From NCBI GenBank assembly GCA_017311315.1, contig CM029622.1, forward strand, positions 18,062,102 through 18,126,101: a DNA stretch of 64,000 nucleotides. Reading direction: 5' to 3'. This DNA is from Dendrocalamus latiflorus (Eukaryota > Streptophyta > Magnoliopsida > Poales > Poaceae). Below are positions 1 through 10,527 of this stretch, piece after piece (positions within the stretch are counted from its first letter, which is position 1; every line of letters starts with the position of its first letter). The notes under the pieces were generated by a model. That model saw only the letters and a list, made by a program, of their open reading frames with translations. It did not search any database and was not told where the DNA came from. Made by a program: the position numbers and the translations under genes.

Positions 1-54
1 TTTGAACGTCTGAGCCACTCCAGTTCCAATTGCGAGGGGTGTTAGCCTACCATC

Positions 55-3000
55 TGTAACAGCCCTGTTTTTTATGAAAATAAAAATAATTAAATAAATA
101 ATTAAAAATTGGTTAACATAAAATTTAAATTAAAATAAGTATTTTTGTTGCCTAAATTTTAATTTTGGATTTGCCCTGAATTTCTGTTTTTGAAAAAGCT
201 GGATTTGAAAAGCATTTTAAGAAAAACCTAAAACTAATATTAAATAATATGATATTTTGATTTTCTATAAAAATCCTATGTCAAATTAGTTATTTGGAGT
301 TATTTGGATTTTATTTGGGTTTTCTGAGTTTTTAGGAATTTAAAATGTATTTTTGAAATTAAAAAGTATTTTAAAATATGAAAAGTAAATACCAACATTA
401 GTTGGAAATATTTTTATTAAGTCTAAAATTTATCCAGGAGATTCTCTGAATTTTTATGGAATTTTTGGAGTTTATTTTGTTTTTTTCTGAGGCTTAATGT
501 ATTTTCTGTGCTTTTCTGAAAATCAGAAATCAAAAATTAAAAATCCCCTCCCTCCCTCTCCGGCCGCCACGTGGACGGCTGGGATCAACCCGCCGATCCC
601 GCCTCCCCCTCCTTTCCGCTTGCCACCTAGCCGGGCCCGATGCCCGCCACGTTGCGCTCCGGCCGATCTGCCCCGTCCGCCTTGCGCCCGTTCCCGCCGC
701 CCGATCCGTCCCCTCTCCCCCGCGTGGCGCCATCCTGGCCGCCCGCGCCCCCTCTCTCGCTGCGCACCCGGGCCCGCCCGTCAGGGCCTTCGTCTCCCCT
801 GCCTCCTCCTTCCTTCCGCGCGCGCCGCCAGCTGTTGCGCCTACCTCCGCCCTACCCGGCGCCTTCCCCCCACTCCCCGAGCTTGCCGCCTCGTCCCATC
901 GTGCGCCGCACGACCCGCGCCCACACGCCCACCTTCTCCCCCGATCCCGCGCCGGCCTCCCGCAACCGCCGCCCACTCCGTCACGTCGGCGAGAAATCCG
1001 CGGCACCCCCACCCCCGTCCGCCTCTCTAAAAGGCACCTCCGGCCTCCCCTCTCCCCGCACTTCGTCCCCCGCCACTCCTCCCTCTCTCTCGCCCTCTCC
1101 ATCGCTGCCGCGCCGTGCGCTTCCGCCCCCGCCGCCGTCGCCAACTCCGGCGAGGAATTGCCGGAGCCTCGGGCCGCGTCGCACCTCGCCGACCCCACCA
1201 CCGCCTTCGCCGCACCCTCGCGCACCTCAGGGACCCTTCGGCCGCGCCGTTGAGCCCGAGCCGCCGCCGGCACCACCCCGGCCGCCTCCGGTAGGGCCCG
1301 CACCTCCTCCGCACTCCCCACATCCCCCTCTCTCCATTCCGACCACCGCCGGCCGCCGCCGTCCACCGGAGCTTCGGCGGGCGTGCCGTCCCCGAGCGCC
1401 TCTCCGGTCGGCCACGTCAGCCGTCGTGCCCACGTGGCTGCCACCTGGCACTCGGTGGCCGCCACCTCGGCAACCACCGCCCCGTCAGCGCCACGTGCGC
1501 AAGACCCGCCTCCCTTGCCACCTCCATAGCTCCTCCAGTCCATGGACCGAGTCCACATGGACCCGGCCCCACCTGTCAGTGGGGTTTACCCCAGGCTGAC
1601 GCCAGCTGACATCATAAACCAATTTTTCAGTTGAAAAATAATTCGGCTGAAAAATAAAATCAGTGCTGACGCAATAATTCAGATTTTCCTTTAGGAAAAA
1701 TAATTCCCAAAAATCCCTTCTTCCATTTTCTCTCTTTTTAAATTTCCCGGAGCCCGTTCTCCTTCGTCCTAACTCCGATTTAGCCCATTCAAATTTCTAA
1801 ATTCATCAAAAATTCCCCTCTATACATTTCTAGCCGCAATTCAAATGTTTGAATTTAATTTAAATTTATTTGAATTTGGTGGGTTATTTTCGCGTGTAGA
1901 CTTCGACGATTCGGGAGATTTCTTCGACGAAGAGTTGCACAAATTTGAAGAGCAAGGCAAGTCACACTCCTTGATCATGTTGATCCCAGTTTTCAAAATA
2001 AAATTATGTTGATTTAAATTATATTGCATGCATATTTTTATTCAATGTATTTCAATTCAGTTTTAAACTTAATTATTGCATGCTTGTTATTACCTCCTTT
2101 GACACTGAATTCCTCGATACCTTGTAACCCTAGATCAAACCCTAGTTAGTACATTAGTATTGACTAGAGAGATATTATATCAAATGCTTAGACCTGCTTA
2201 GTCATAATATATGTTTTGGGATTATTTTTTTCACATAAAATGATGAACCCTTCACATAAAATGACATACTTTTGTTATGTACTCTTGACTTTGGTGAGTC
2301 AAGGAGGTTTATGAATTATTTTGAAAACAAAATATAAAACCTGGTTTAGACTTAGGCAATTGGTTAGATTGGTGGGTGCAGTCATGCCCTGTTGGTTGGA
2401 GCCGCAGTGGTTGATTGTCATGCACAGGGGTATGTGGTTGGGCCTAAGTCAGATTAAGGACCGGTCTGTGAGCTACTGTTGCAAAGCCCTAATCGTACTA
2501 CCACATGGCTGGTATGGGACAGCCCTGGCTGAATAATTTGTGAAGTCCCAACCTGAGTCAGGTCGTAGGTTGAAAGTGAGCGTGGTTGGTGCCATGTGAA
2601 GTCTCACTTGGGCGAGCGTGGTTAAGCCATAAGAAGTCTCGTCTAGGCTCAAGAGGGGGTCCCGATCTGGTGGATTCCTTACTGGGGTGAAACCTTAGAG
2701 TTTGCTCGGCCAGGTTGAAGGCTTTGCATTGTAAAGGCCTTGTCACGACTCCCCACCGCACACCTAAGGAAGTGTGTAATCTAGTGGTACAACGGGATGA
2801 TCGTGTCTTGTGGGTAAAGCTGTACAACCTCTGCAGAATGTATAATCTATCTTGGATAGCCGTGCCCACGGTCATGGGCATGCTGAGTAAAAGTTTTTCA
2901 TGGATTAGACTTTGCTTTTCAAAAAACGATTTTCAAAAACCTTATGGATGGATGGAATCCATGAGAGAATGAAAACCTTGTGGGTGGACGGAACCCATGA

Positions 3001-3639
3001 GAGAATGGTAGCTTGTGGATGGATGGAATCCGCGAGTGTTTGAAAGCGTGTAGATGGATGGAATCCATACGTGATCTTTTGGAAAAGATGGTCCGGGTGG
3101 GATGCCCGTGGATAGGTTGGTGTTTGGTCGGAGCCTGCACTGACGGTATTATTTTCAATTACAAGTATTGTTTTTACCTACTGTATTAATATCAACAATT
3201 TCAATCTACTTATTGTATTTCTTAAATGTTGTTTTATGCAAACTAACCCTATAAGCCTTCTATTGAAGCCTTTATCATTATGGTGCATTTTCCGTGTGAC
3301 TTGCGGAGTACAAGTTTGTACTCACCTTGCTTTTTCCACACAGAGAAGGAAGACGTCAACTACGGTGAAGATCTGGACGAATAGGCCGCATCTTACTGTC
3401 GTTTGCCTGTGGGCAGGCTTGGGCTTCACTTTCATCAGTTTGCTTCTGCAGTTATTTGCTTTATTTATTTTGCCAATGAGCATTGATGTAAGACTTGGCC
3501 ATAAGGCTGTATCTTCCATTTAATATAAGAAGTCATTTGTGCTTGGTATTTATCTTTATTGTCACTATGTGCACTAGCTGATCCTGGACTAGTGCGACTT
3601 ATACAGAGGATCCAGGAGTCGTTACTCCGGGTTCCGACA
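55..3639 (+). mobile_element. Solo LTR of a large Gypsy (chromovirus-like) retrotransposon
   Basis: The unit begins TGTAACAGCCC and ends GGTTCCGACA. It is flanked by the perfect 5-bp target duplication CCATC (50-54 and 3640-3644). No primer site, coding region or second LTR is attached, so this is a solo LTR of 3,585 bp, probably left by LTR-LTR recombination. Internally it has an AT-rich head (60-540), a strongly C-rich tract (541-1600), an AT-rich tract (1620-2330) and a mixed tail. This layout resembles the 3.5-kb LTRs of the Tekay-type element at 6973-19894 read on the opposite strand, but I see no close identity. Long open frames in the C-rich tract are compositional. The orientation is inferred from that layout. 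Confidence 0.85.
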
Positions 3640-3799
3640 CCATCTCGTTCTCATTGTCACTATTAGCCTACCATCATGTATTCGCATTACCACTGCTGTG
3701 TATATTCACATTACCATTGCTACGTGTATTCACATTAGCGTCACCATTATATACATATCCTTATACACCAATGAATCAAACTAGTGTTGTATTTCTATG

Positions 3800-4150
3800 A
3801 GCCTTCACATTGAGCTGTATCACTGAGCAGTCGGCGTGGCCCTACCCGCACGCCCAGTTGAGCCCCGCCTGCAGTGCCGTCAGGTCGGCGTTCTGGAGCG
3901 CCACATAGAACGTCTCTATCCAGGTCCCTATCGACAGAGACCGCTTCCTTCCCTCACCGGGACGGCCATACAGGTAGCTGTGGTACACCAGTGCCTCACC
4001 AGCGTCGAGCTCCTCCGATCCTGCCGTGATCATTGGAATCCCTTAGAAGTTCAGCGCTCACATCGCGCCATACAAGCCGTCGACCTTGGTGTCCATGGCC
4101 TCCGATGGGTGGGACTTGAGAAACAACAGCGAGCCGGTCTCCTTTGCTGA
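3800..4150 (-). pseudogene. 3' fragment of a GH17 beta-1,3-glucanase gene with X8 domain
   Basis: Read on the minus strand, one frame gives a GH17-like stretch (KETGSLLFL, then VDGLYGAM, then ITAGSEELDAGEA) followed by an X8/CBM43-like segment (VALQNADLTALQAGLNWACG). Past a TAG at 3842-3844 the X8 pattern continues as GHADCSVIQ, so the stop falls inside the domain and most likely comes from CAG. Two more stops (TGA, TAA) lie upstream near 4056-4072. Intact family members are secreted cell-wall or callose hydrolases. The N-terminal part of what is probably the same gene is at 19895-20133, in the same orientation and beyond the Tekay element. The family call rests on the X8 and GH17 motifs only. 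Confidence 0.7.
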
Positions 4151-5118
4151 AAATAATCTTGTTCCAGAGTTTAAATCATTCGAGATGTAGTAAAGTCTGT
4201 CTCTGTGTGTTACTTAAGTTGAAATTGTGACTAACTTGAAGTCCAAGTACATATAGTAGTAGAAGAGCATTAGCCTATACAATAAGGAGGCTTATAACCA
4301 ATTTTATAAAAGGAAGTAATAGCAAATAAGATAATAGAGAAATTTAGAAATTCTTCTGCGTTCTCTCCATTTTGTTTACAGCATGCGAGTTTTTTCTAGA
4401 ACGAAATCAACGATCGATATCAGAGAAGAGGATTCGGTTACCGACACTATTCGATCGGATAGTAGCTCTTCCAATTTCATTACCGAATTCAACATGAACT
4501 ATCCGGTATCGACCGGATACAAAATTCCCTTCCCGAATCTGGTACCGGCCGGATTCGGTATTAGATCGGTCGAGATTAACCCAACCAGTTTGCACTGCTA
4601 CTAGAAATTATATAGAACAATCATGTAAGAAACAAAATTAACTGAATAAAGAGTGACTACCATATTGCAGTTCATTTTAGACTTAAGTTGTACTATGTAA
4701 AAAGGTGAAAAACTCTAGCTCCGTGCAATTGTGCGGACACACTCGTCAGTTCACAGTAAAACGGATGTTGTCCGTTGGACTGAAAGTAGAGGTTCACGGC
4801 GTAGTACAGTGCCCGTATCGTAGCATATGTCCCAATGCCTTGTTACGCCCGGATCGTAGCATATGTCCCCTTCGCCTTGTTGCGCCGTAGTCGATGCGCT
4901 CTTGCACGCATATTCTCCTGCAGCACCATCTCATCCGCCGGCGTCTTTGGTAGGCACCGTCGCCGCACGCCTGCCGCCCTCAGAGTCCGGCGCCGGCGTT
5001 ACCTTCGCGCTCACCGGCCGAACGTTCTACATGCACACAACTGATGTTACCCGCACCGACTTGTCACGGCGAGTAACGAGTGTGACTGGAACAAATTAAG
5101 TGGAAACTGTCGGCATAA
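4151..5118. other. Intergenic, repeat-derived; small 37-bp tandem duplication
   Basis: No gene is recognisable. At 4440-4600 there are repeated ACCGGATNCGG/GGTATCGACCGG-type words, typical of decayed DNA-transposon ends. At about 4813-4888 a 37-bp unit (ATCGTAGCATATGTCCC...) occurs twice in tandem with a few mismatches. The GC-rich stretch 4890-5090 has short open frames on the plus strand but no domain I can name. Confidence 0.4.
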
Positions 5119-5411
5119 GGGTATGTACAATGCAAGATGTTATATATGAATGCTTAAAGAGAGAGAATATAGCCACATCATCAAGCACCTATGCAAAAGT
5201 TATTCCCTCCAATACAAACATCTCTTCCATTGATGCTTAGATGCTATATTTTCTATTAATAGATTCAGTTATACACATAAGCATTTACTAAGCACCGGTG
5301 CTTATTTAAGCATCGATGCTTCAAAATAAACACCTTATCTATCCTATGTGGCAAGAAAAAACAGTTTTTCATTGCTAAGCATCTCTCTAAGCACCTGCAT
5401 TGTACATGCTC
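5119..5411. mobile_element. Tourist-like MITE (PIF/Harbinger type)
   Basis: The terminal inverted repeats are GGGTATGTACAATGCAAGATG at the left, cut here to its first bases, and a right end whose reverse complement starts GAGCATGTACAATGCAGG. Flanking trinucleotides are TAA on both sides (5116-5118 and 5412-5414), the usual PIF/Harbinger target duplication. The element is 293 bp, AT-rich and non-coding. Confidence 0.8.
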
Positions 5412-5864
5412 TAACACTAGCACAAGTCACATGTTTGTGTCACGTCCCATAACACGGTCTAGGAGATACAGCCGCCAAACACGCGTGGCCCTCGGCCCAC
5501 AGGCGTGTTAAGGCCACTTGAAACCCAACAATAGCAAGCGAAATAAAAATAATAATATATCTAGGATTGGAGTTTACTGTGACCTCACACTGCATAGCAG
5601 GAACTGAACACAAAGTAAAATACTATTCACAAAAAACCGAGGACCTGTACGTAGGGATGGCAATTGTGCCCGTTTACCCGTGTGCTCGTGGATAGATACC
5701 CTAATGGAGCCGGGTATGGGATGTATTCTTTGCCCACGGGCATGAAAATGGAGGAACTCTCTGCCCATCGAGTAAACGGGTACGGGTATGAGTAAGCTCC
5801 ACCTGTACCCGTCTCGTCCATTTACCCGCAATTTGACAAAACCCTAAATCCTCCATACGCGCTT
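5412..5864. other. Intergenic; TE-like GGATGGCAA repeat up to the truncated Tekay copy
   Basis: The stretch 5655-5830 starts TAGGGATGGCAATTG and is rich in CCCGTTTACCCG/GGGTACGGGTA words, a pattern common in grass DNA-transposon derivatives. It abuts the abrupt left end of the Tekay-derived block at 5865. No gene is seen. Confidence 0.35.
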
Positions 5865-6051
5865 TGAACACACGAGGAACATACAGATAATTAAGCAAAC
5901 AAATTAAAAGAGATAGCAAACATAATTCACATTAAGCAAGTGGTGCACAGACCATATAAAGGTTCATGTTACACTTGCATTACATTCCAAAAGTACCACT
6001 AATACAAAAGGTCGGGCTACGCTAGCGGTCAGCGTCTACTCCTCCATATCC

Positions 6052-6729
6052 TCAAGCGCTGGGAGGGTCAAGCGGGGCTGCGGGGCGGAACCGGGCACGG
6101 TACTGCGCCGCAGTCATCCGGCACTTGGGCCTAGACTGCACTGAAGCACAGGAGGAGTGAACGCTGGGCGACTCTGCACTATCTGAGATCTCTGATGCCT
6201 CCTGGGCCTCAAAGCGGAGAAGGGACTCCCGGAGACGCTGAACCTCCCTGCGGGTGTCCCAAAGCTGCCTCCGCAGAACTTTGGCCTCCTCGACTGCTCC
6301 GTCGTAGCGGACGACCTGCTGCGTCATAAGGGTGGCGATGCCCGCCAGGCGGGGATCGTCATCCTCACCGAACCTAGGGACTATAAAGTCCCCAAAGTGC
6401 GGACGCGGCACCAGGTCGAAGGGCGTCCCTGCTAGCTCCTGGTGGTAGTAGTCCCTGAGGTAGAGTGCGGCCTTCTGAGCCACATCCTGAACAGCATCCT
6501 CCTCGTTCACCCGGCGGGCGGTGAACCTCAGCTTCCTGTCTGGGCGGACAGGCAACGGATCAAGAACCACCCAAGCCTCGTACTCGTAGAACTGGTCCTG
6601 GGGAAACTATCCCACAGCATGGTACACCGGGTTGAAGTTGCCTCTCGCTCCAAGATGCTTCCGCATCTCCCACACCTTGCTGGCCCAACCATCCATACGG
6701 TCGGGGCGGGAAAAGATGTGGTGCACCAT
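6052..6729 (-). pseudogene. Second orf0-like copy with a premature stop
   Basis: This copy is collinear with 15448-16125, offset 9,396 bp. A CAG codon of the intact copy (16003-16005, Gln in VGQFPQ) is TAG here at 6607-6609, truncating the product after about 40 residues. Other differences include Arg to Ser near 6683 and Arg to Gly near 6387. It lies in the truncated leader outside the 3' LTR. Confidence 0.7.
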
Positions 6730-6955
6730 CTGCCGGAAACGAACATTTTGAAGTTAGACAAGTGAGACAATAAACATTTGCAAAAATTAAAGCTTATGCA
6801 GAAATAAACTAAGACAGGAAAAGTAGCAACAAGAGAGGAACAAGACAGCAATATTACTTATATTTTTCATAAACTCTTTTTATGCCTTAAATTAATTTTT
6901 GCGATAAAATCGCTTCCTAAACAGCCTTAGGTCTTAATCTACGGTCAAAGAGCCT

Positions 6956-6967
6956 GCTCTGATACCA
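6956..6967 (-). other. Second primer binding site beyond the 3' LTR
   Basis: The identical TGGTATCAGAGC motif lies five bases outside the left LTR, on the side where flanking host DNA would be expected. It shows that internal leader sequence of another element copy follows the 3' LTR. Confidence 0.8.
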
Positions 6968-6972
6968 CTTCT

Positions 6973-9900
6973 TGTAACGCCCCCGTTTCCAGGGGCACGT
7001 ACGGACACGGCATTCCGCAACTATTCACGCATGAACAGTTATGGAACGTCACGCAAGAGTATACCATTGCATGCTTACAACAAAAGTCCAGCATATATTT
7101 GACATAAGGATTAACATCCAGGTTTTGACAGCGGGGCGTGCAAGCCCAAAATATAATTACATTACAAAAGACTTCCAGAATCCGCTTGAGCACGGCCAAG
7201 ACCTACAGCCAAGGGTCCTCGTCGAAGAATAGATCCTCCGGGACTTCTTCAACGGGGAGACCTTCTCCTTCGTCTTGATCCTCTAAAGATTAGATTAAGC
7301 AAGCCGTGAGCCAATCAACCGGCTCAGCAAATCCCAAAGGGATCCTAACTTATTACATGCACGGAACTTCAAGGAAGTGAATATATTTGGTTTATTATCT
7401 TTGAGTGGATGCAGTTTTATTTGCAATCATTTTGAAAGAGGGACCCAAAACTACTCCTCAAGATCTCAGGGGTTTTCAACAAGAGTTCATTAACCAACCT
7501 AAACAAGTTAAAGTATGTACAAAACTACTTAAGCTTTGCTGCTGGAATCACCCAAATGACACAGCTCCAATAACCGGGAGCACGGCGTATTCGAATACCA
7601 TTTATTTGACTCTGCAGAGTTTGCTCAGCTTTACCCACACGATCCCTTAACTCCCGCTAAAGAGTTAAGAAAGCCAGGTCGTTTCACTGCTCAGCTCTTT
7701 ATATAGGCTCTACCCGGTAGAATTCACTCGGGTCTGGCTCGCTCACACACACACACACAAAGAAAAGAAAACGGTGCCGCTTCGAGTGAACTCTACCGTT
7801 GTTAGGCACCCAATCACGGCTTGCCTAACCTCACTGCTAAACCTCCTCCACCGCCACACCTGTAGAGTTTCAATCGAGTTGAGCAGCTACTAGACAAGTG
7901 TTGACAAGTCAACTCCTGTGGTTGAGCGATCACTGTGACATTTGCTCAGCGTAAGGGTTTCAGTCCTTATTTTCACATGGTCCGTAACCTCACCAGGCCC
8001 GCGACCCAACCTAGGGTAAGCGGTGGGCGAAAACCGTCTAGCGGCGCACCTCAACCCCACTTACCCTACTCCAATCCTAGGGTAAGAGATGGGCGAAAAC
8101 CGACTTGCGGCGCACCACAACCCCCTTACCCTACCTTGTGCCCGCAAGCACTCTCCGCTCTAGGGCACGGTGTCCCATACCACCCTACCCTAGAGTCGGG
8201 TTTGCAAATTCTATTGGCCCGCAGCCACAGCCTTAGCAGTACAAGACTTTGCATGATGATAATAATCTACAGTTTCTAGATTAACAGATAATTATTTCTA
8301 GGGTTTCAAAGGCATGGCTACAAATTAAACATGGTATTTAGCGGTGGTAGGATTAACTACATAACAAGTCATTCTAAACATTTTATTTTATTTCAAACTA
8401 ACATTTCACAATTAGCATAATGCAAATAGCATATTAACATAAATAGACATCATGGGTTGCAATATGATCAAAGGATTTGGGACTTGCCGTCAATCCGAAT
8501 GATTTCCGCTAGCTCGAACGAAGAACCTCCTGGCTCCTGGGGCTGCAACTGAAATTCCGGAGACTCCGACACTAGCGCAAACATACAAAACAAATTAAAT
8601 CCAGCTTGAGACTAATCAAGCGAGGGAAAATAAACTATTTAAAAAGAAGTAAAATGCATAAATCTCCAAATGAAGAATTTTAGGAATTTATTTTGGATGG
8701 ATCTGTGGAAATGGAGGTCACCAATGGGTCTGGAATATTATTTGGAGTAAGGTGGTGAAATTTGGGAATTTTCTGTGATTTTCTAGGATTTATTTGGATT
8801 TTCTGGGATTTTAGAAATTAATAAATTCGGGAAAATCGCTGTGAACAGTGAAAGGCCAGCCCACAGCCACAGTGCGGCCGGCACTGTTTGGCCCGCGCGG
8901 CCGAAGGCCAGCGCGGCCCACGGGCGGCGACGCGCGCGCACTCGGGCGAAGGAGCAGGCCGGCGCGGTCCACTCCCACGCGGTCGCGATGCGCGACACGT
9001 GGCTCGGGCGGACGGGGTGGATGGCGAGCGGGCGAATGGCGCGGATGCGGCGGAAAGAGATCGGACGGTGGCGAAGCGGGGACGAGGGCGAAGCGGTACG
9101 AAGCGATCCGACGGCTGACGTTAAATGGCAACGGGAAGATGGACGGCGGAGAGGAAGCCACGTCGCGGGGAGGAGTCGTCTTCCTCCTCCAGCCGCTACA
9201 GTAACCTCGCGGCGAGGTCACGGTGCCGACGGCGGCCTGGGCGCTAGGGAGCTCGTCGGCGACCACCGAGGGCACCGGCGGGTGCGGCTTCGAGAGGGGA
9301 ACCCGTTTTGGGCGGTTGGAGGGAGCGGGAACCAACGGAGGGGACGGGAGGTAGAAGGGGGTGGTTCGGGTGCTTGGAGGCGAGGGAGGTCACCGGCGGC
9401 AAGGGAGCTCGAACGGCTGCGGTTACACGGGGAGGGGGTCCCGGGGCTCACATTAGCGGTGGCGGCGGGAGCTGGGGAGCCTCGAGGAGAGCTGGCCACG
9501 GGAGAGGTGCGACGGCCAGAGAGGAGCTTCGACGGCGGCGCTCCTCGGGCAAACACCTGTCCAACGGCAAGCACCAAAAGGGTCAGTGAGGGGAGGTGGT
9601 ACTCTCGACGAATGCAATCGGGGAAAGAGGGAGAGGAGAGGGAGATTGGCTTCGGGGTGCCGCCGGCTCACAGGGCGGCAATGGGGAAGCTCCGGGCGGC
9701 GGGACTTCAATCGGCCGCTCGGGGAGCTTCTCTGGAGGCTGGGGAGGCGAATGGAGGTGGTGGAGCGGCTCGGGAAGCAAAGGAGGAGCGAGGCGCCGAA
9801 GGGGGGATTTTATACCCCGAGCGGAGGGGAGCGGGGCGTGGAGGAGAAGCCATCGGGCGGGCTCCGGGGTCAACAGGAGCAGGTCGGCCGTCTCCTCCGC

Positions 9901-10493
9901 GGGATGGAGCGGTGACCGGGGTGACGCCGGCTCTGCACAGGAGTAATGGCGACAGGACGGCACAGGAGCAGGTGAGGCACGGGCATGGGCGAGGTAGCGT
10001 CCGCGCGCGGGAGAGGGAGGAGCCGGGGCTGACAGGCGGGCCCCAGGGTGGACGCGGGGCGACGCGTGGCGCGGAGGCGCCCACGGTTTTGGACCGTGGC
10101 GGTCGGGACGGCGCGGGCGCGAGGAGGGGATCCGAGGGCGGCGCTGTCCGCGCGAGGGGAGGCGGGCGCAAGGCGCAGCGCGCAGCGCTCCGCGCGTGCG
10201 CGAGGCGAAGGCGGAACGGTGCCGGGGCGCCAACGAGCGAGGGGCGCGGAGGGAGGCGCTGGGCGCGGGAGGAAGGCGGAATCGGGGCGGCGCCAACGCG
10301 AGAGAAGAGCGGGAGGCGCTGGGGAGAAGAGGAGGCGGAAAGGAAAAAGGCGCCAGCGCGAGGGAGGAGGCGCCAGGCCGAAAAGGGAAAGCGGCGGCGG
10401 GGAAAACTTTCCCAAAAAGGAAAGTTTTCAAAAATCACTCAAAAATGCAGCAAAAATTAAGGAAATTTTTGGTTGAAATTTTGGGGCTTTTCA
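6973..10493 (-). repeat. 3' LTR of the Tekay-type element (left copy)
   Basis: On the plus strand it starts TGTAACGCCCCCG and ends GGGGCTTTTCA (TG...CA), 3,521 bp. It differs from the right copy at scattered sites, for example a CA-microsatellite length change near 7747 and substitutions near 8555 and 8870. By eye divergence is about 1%. It contains an AT-rich region (8280-8840) and a GC-rich tract (8860-10430) whose long plus-strand frames are shadows. Confidence 0.85.
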
Positions 10494-10506
10494 ACCTACC
10501 CCCCTT
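10494..10506 (-). other. Polypurine tract of the Tekay element
   Basis: The minus strand reads AAGGGGGGTAGGT immediately before the TG of the 3' LTR, as needed for plus-strand DNA priming. Confidence 0.75.
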
Positions 10507-10527
10507 AAAAGAATCTCGACCCCGAGA

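Noticed and set aside
530..1599. Long frames on both strands in the solo LTR
   Set aside because: A C-rich tract gives Pro/Arg/Ala-rich translations without any domain, and it is inside an LTR.
4863..5099. GC-rich open frame as a captured gene exon
   Set aside because: No recognisable motif or splice pattern; it may be captured sequence but cannot be supported.
8841..10460. 539-codon plus-strand frame (and the similar one at 18239-19723)
   Set aside because: It lies in the GC-rich part of the LTR, opposite to the transcription direction. Residues are Arg/Gly/Ala-biased, all frames are open, and there is no domain.
5865..10493. Reading the 4.6-kb repeats as single giant LTRs
   Set aside because: A perfect initiator-Met primer site and a TG/CA boundary lie at 6956-6974 and 16352-16370. 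Nothing resembling a primer site follows position 15260.
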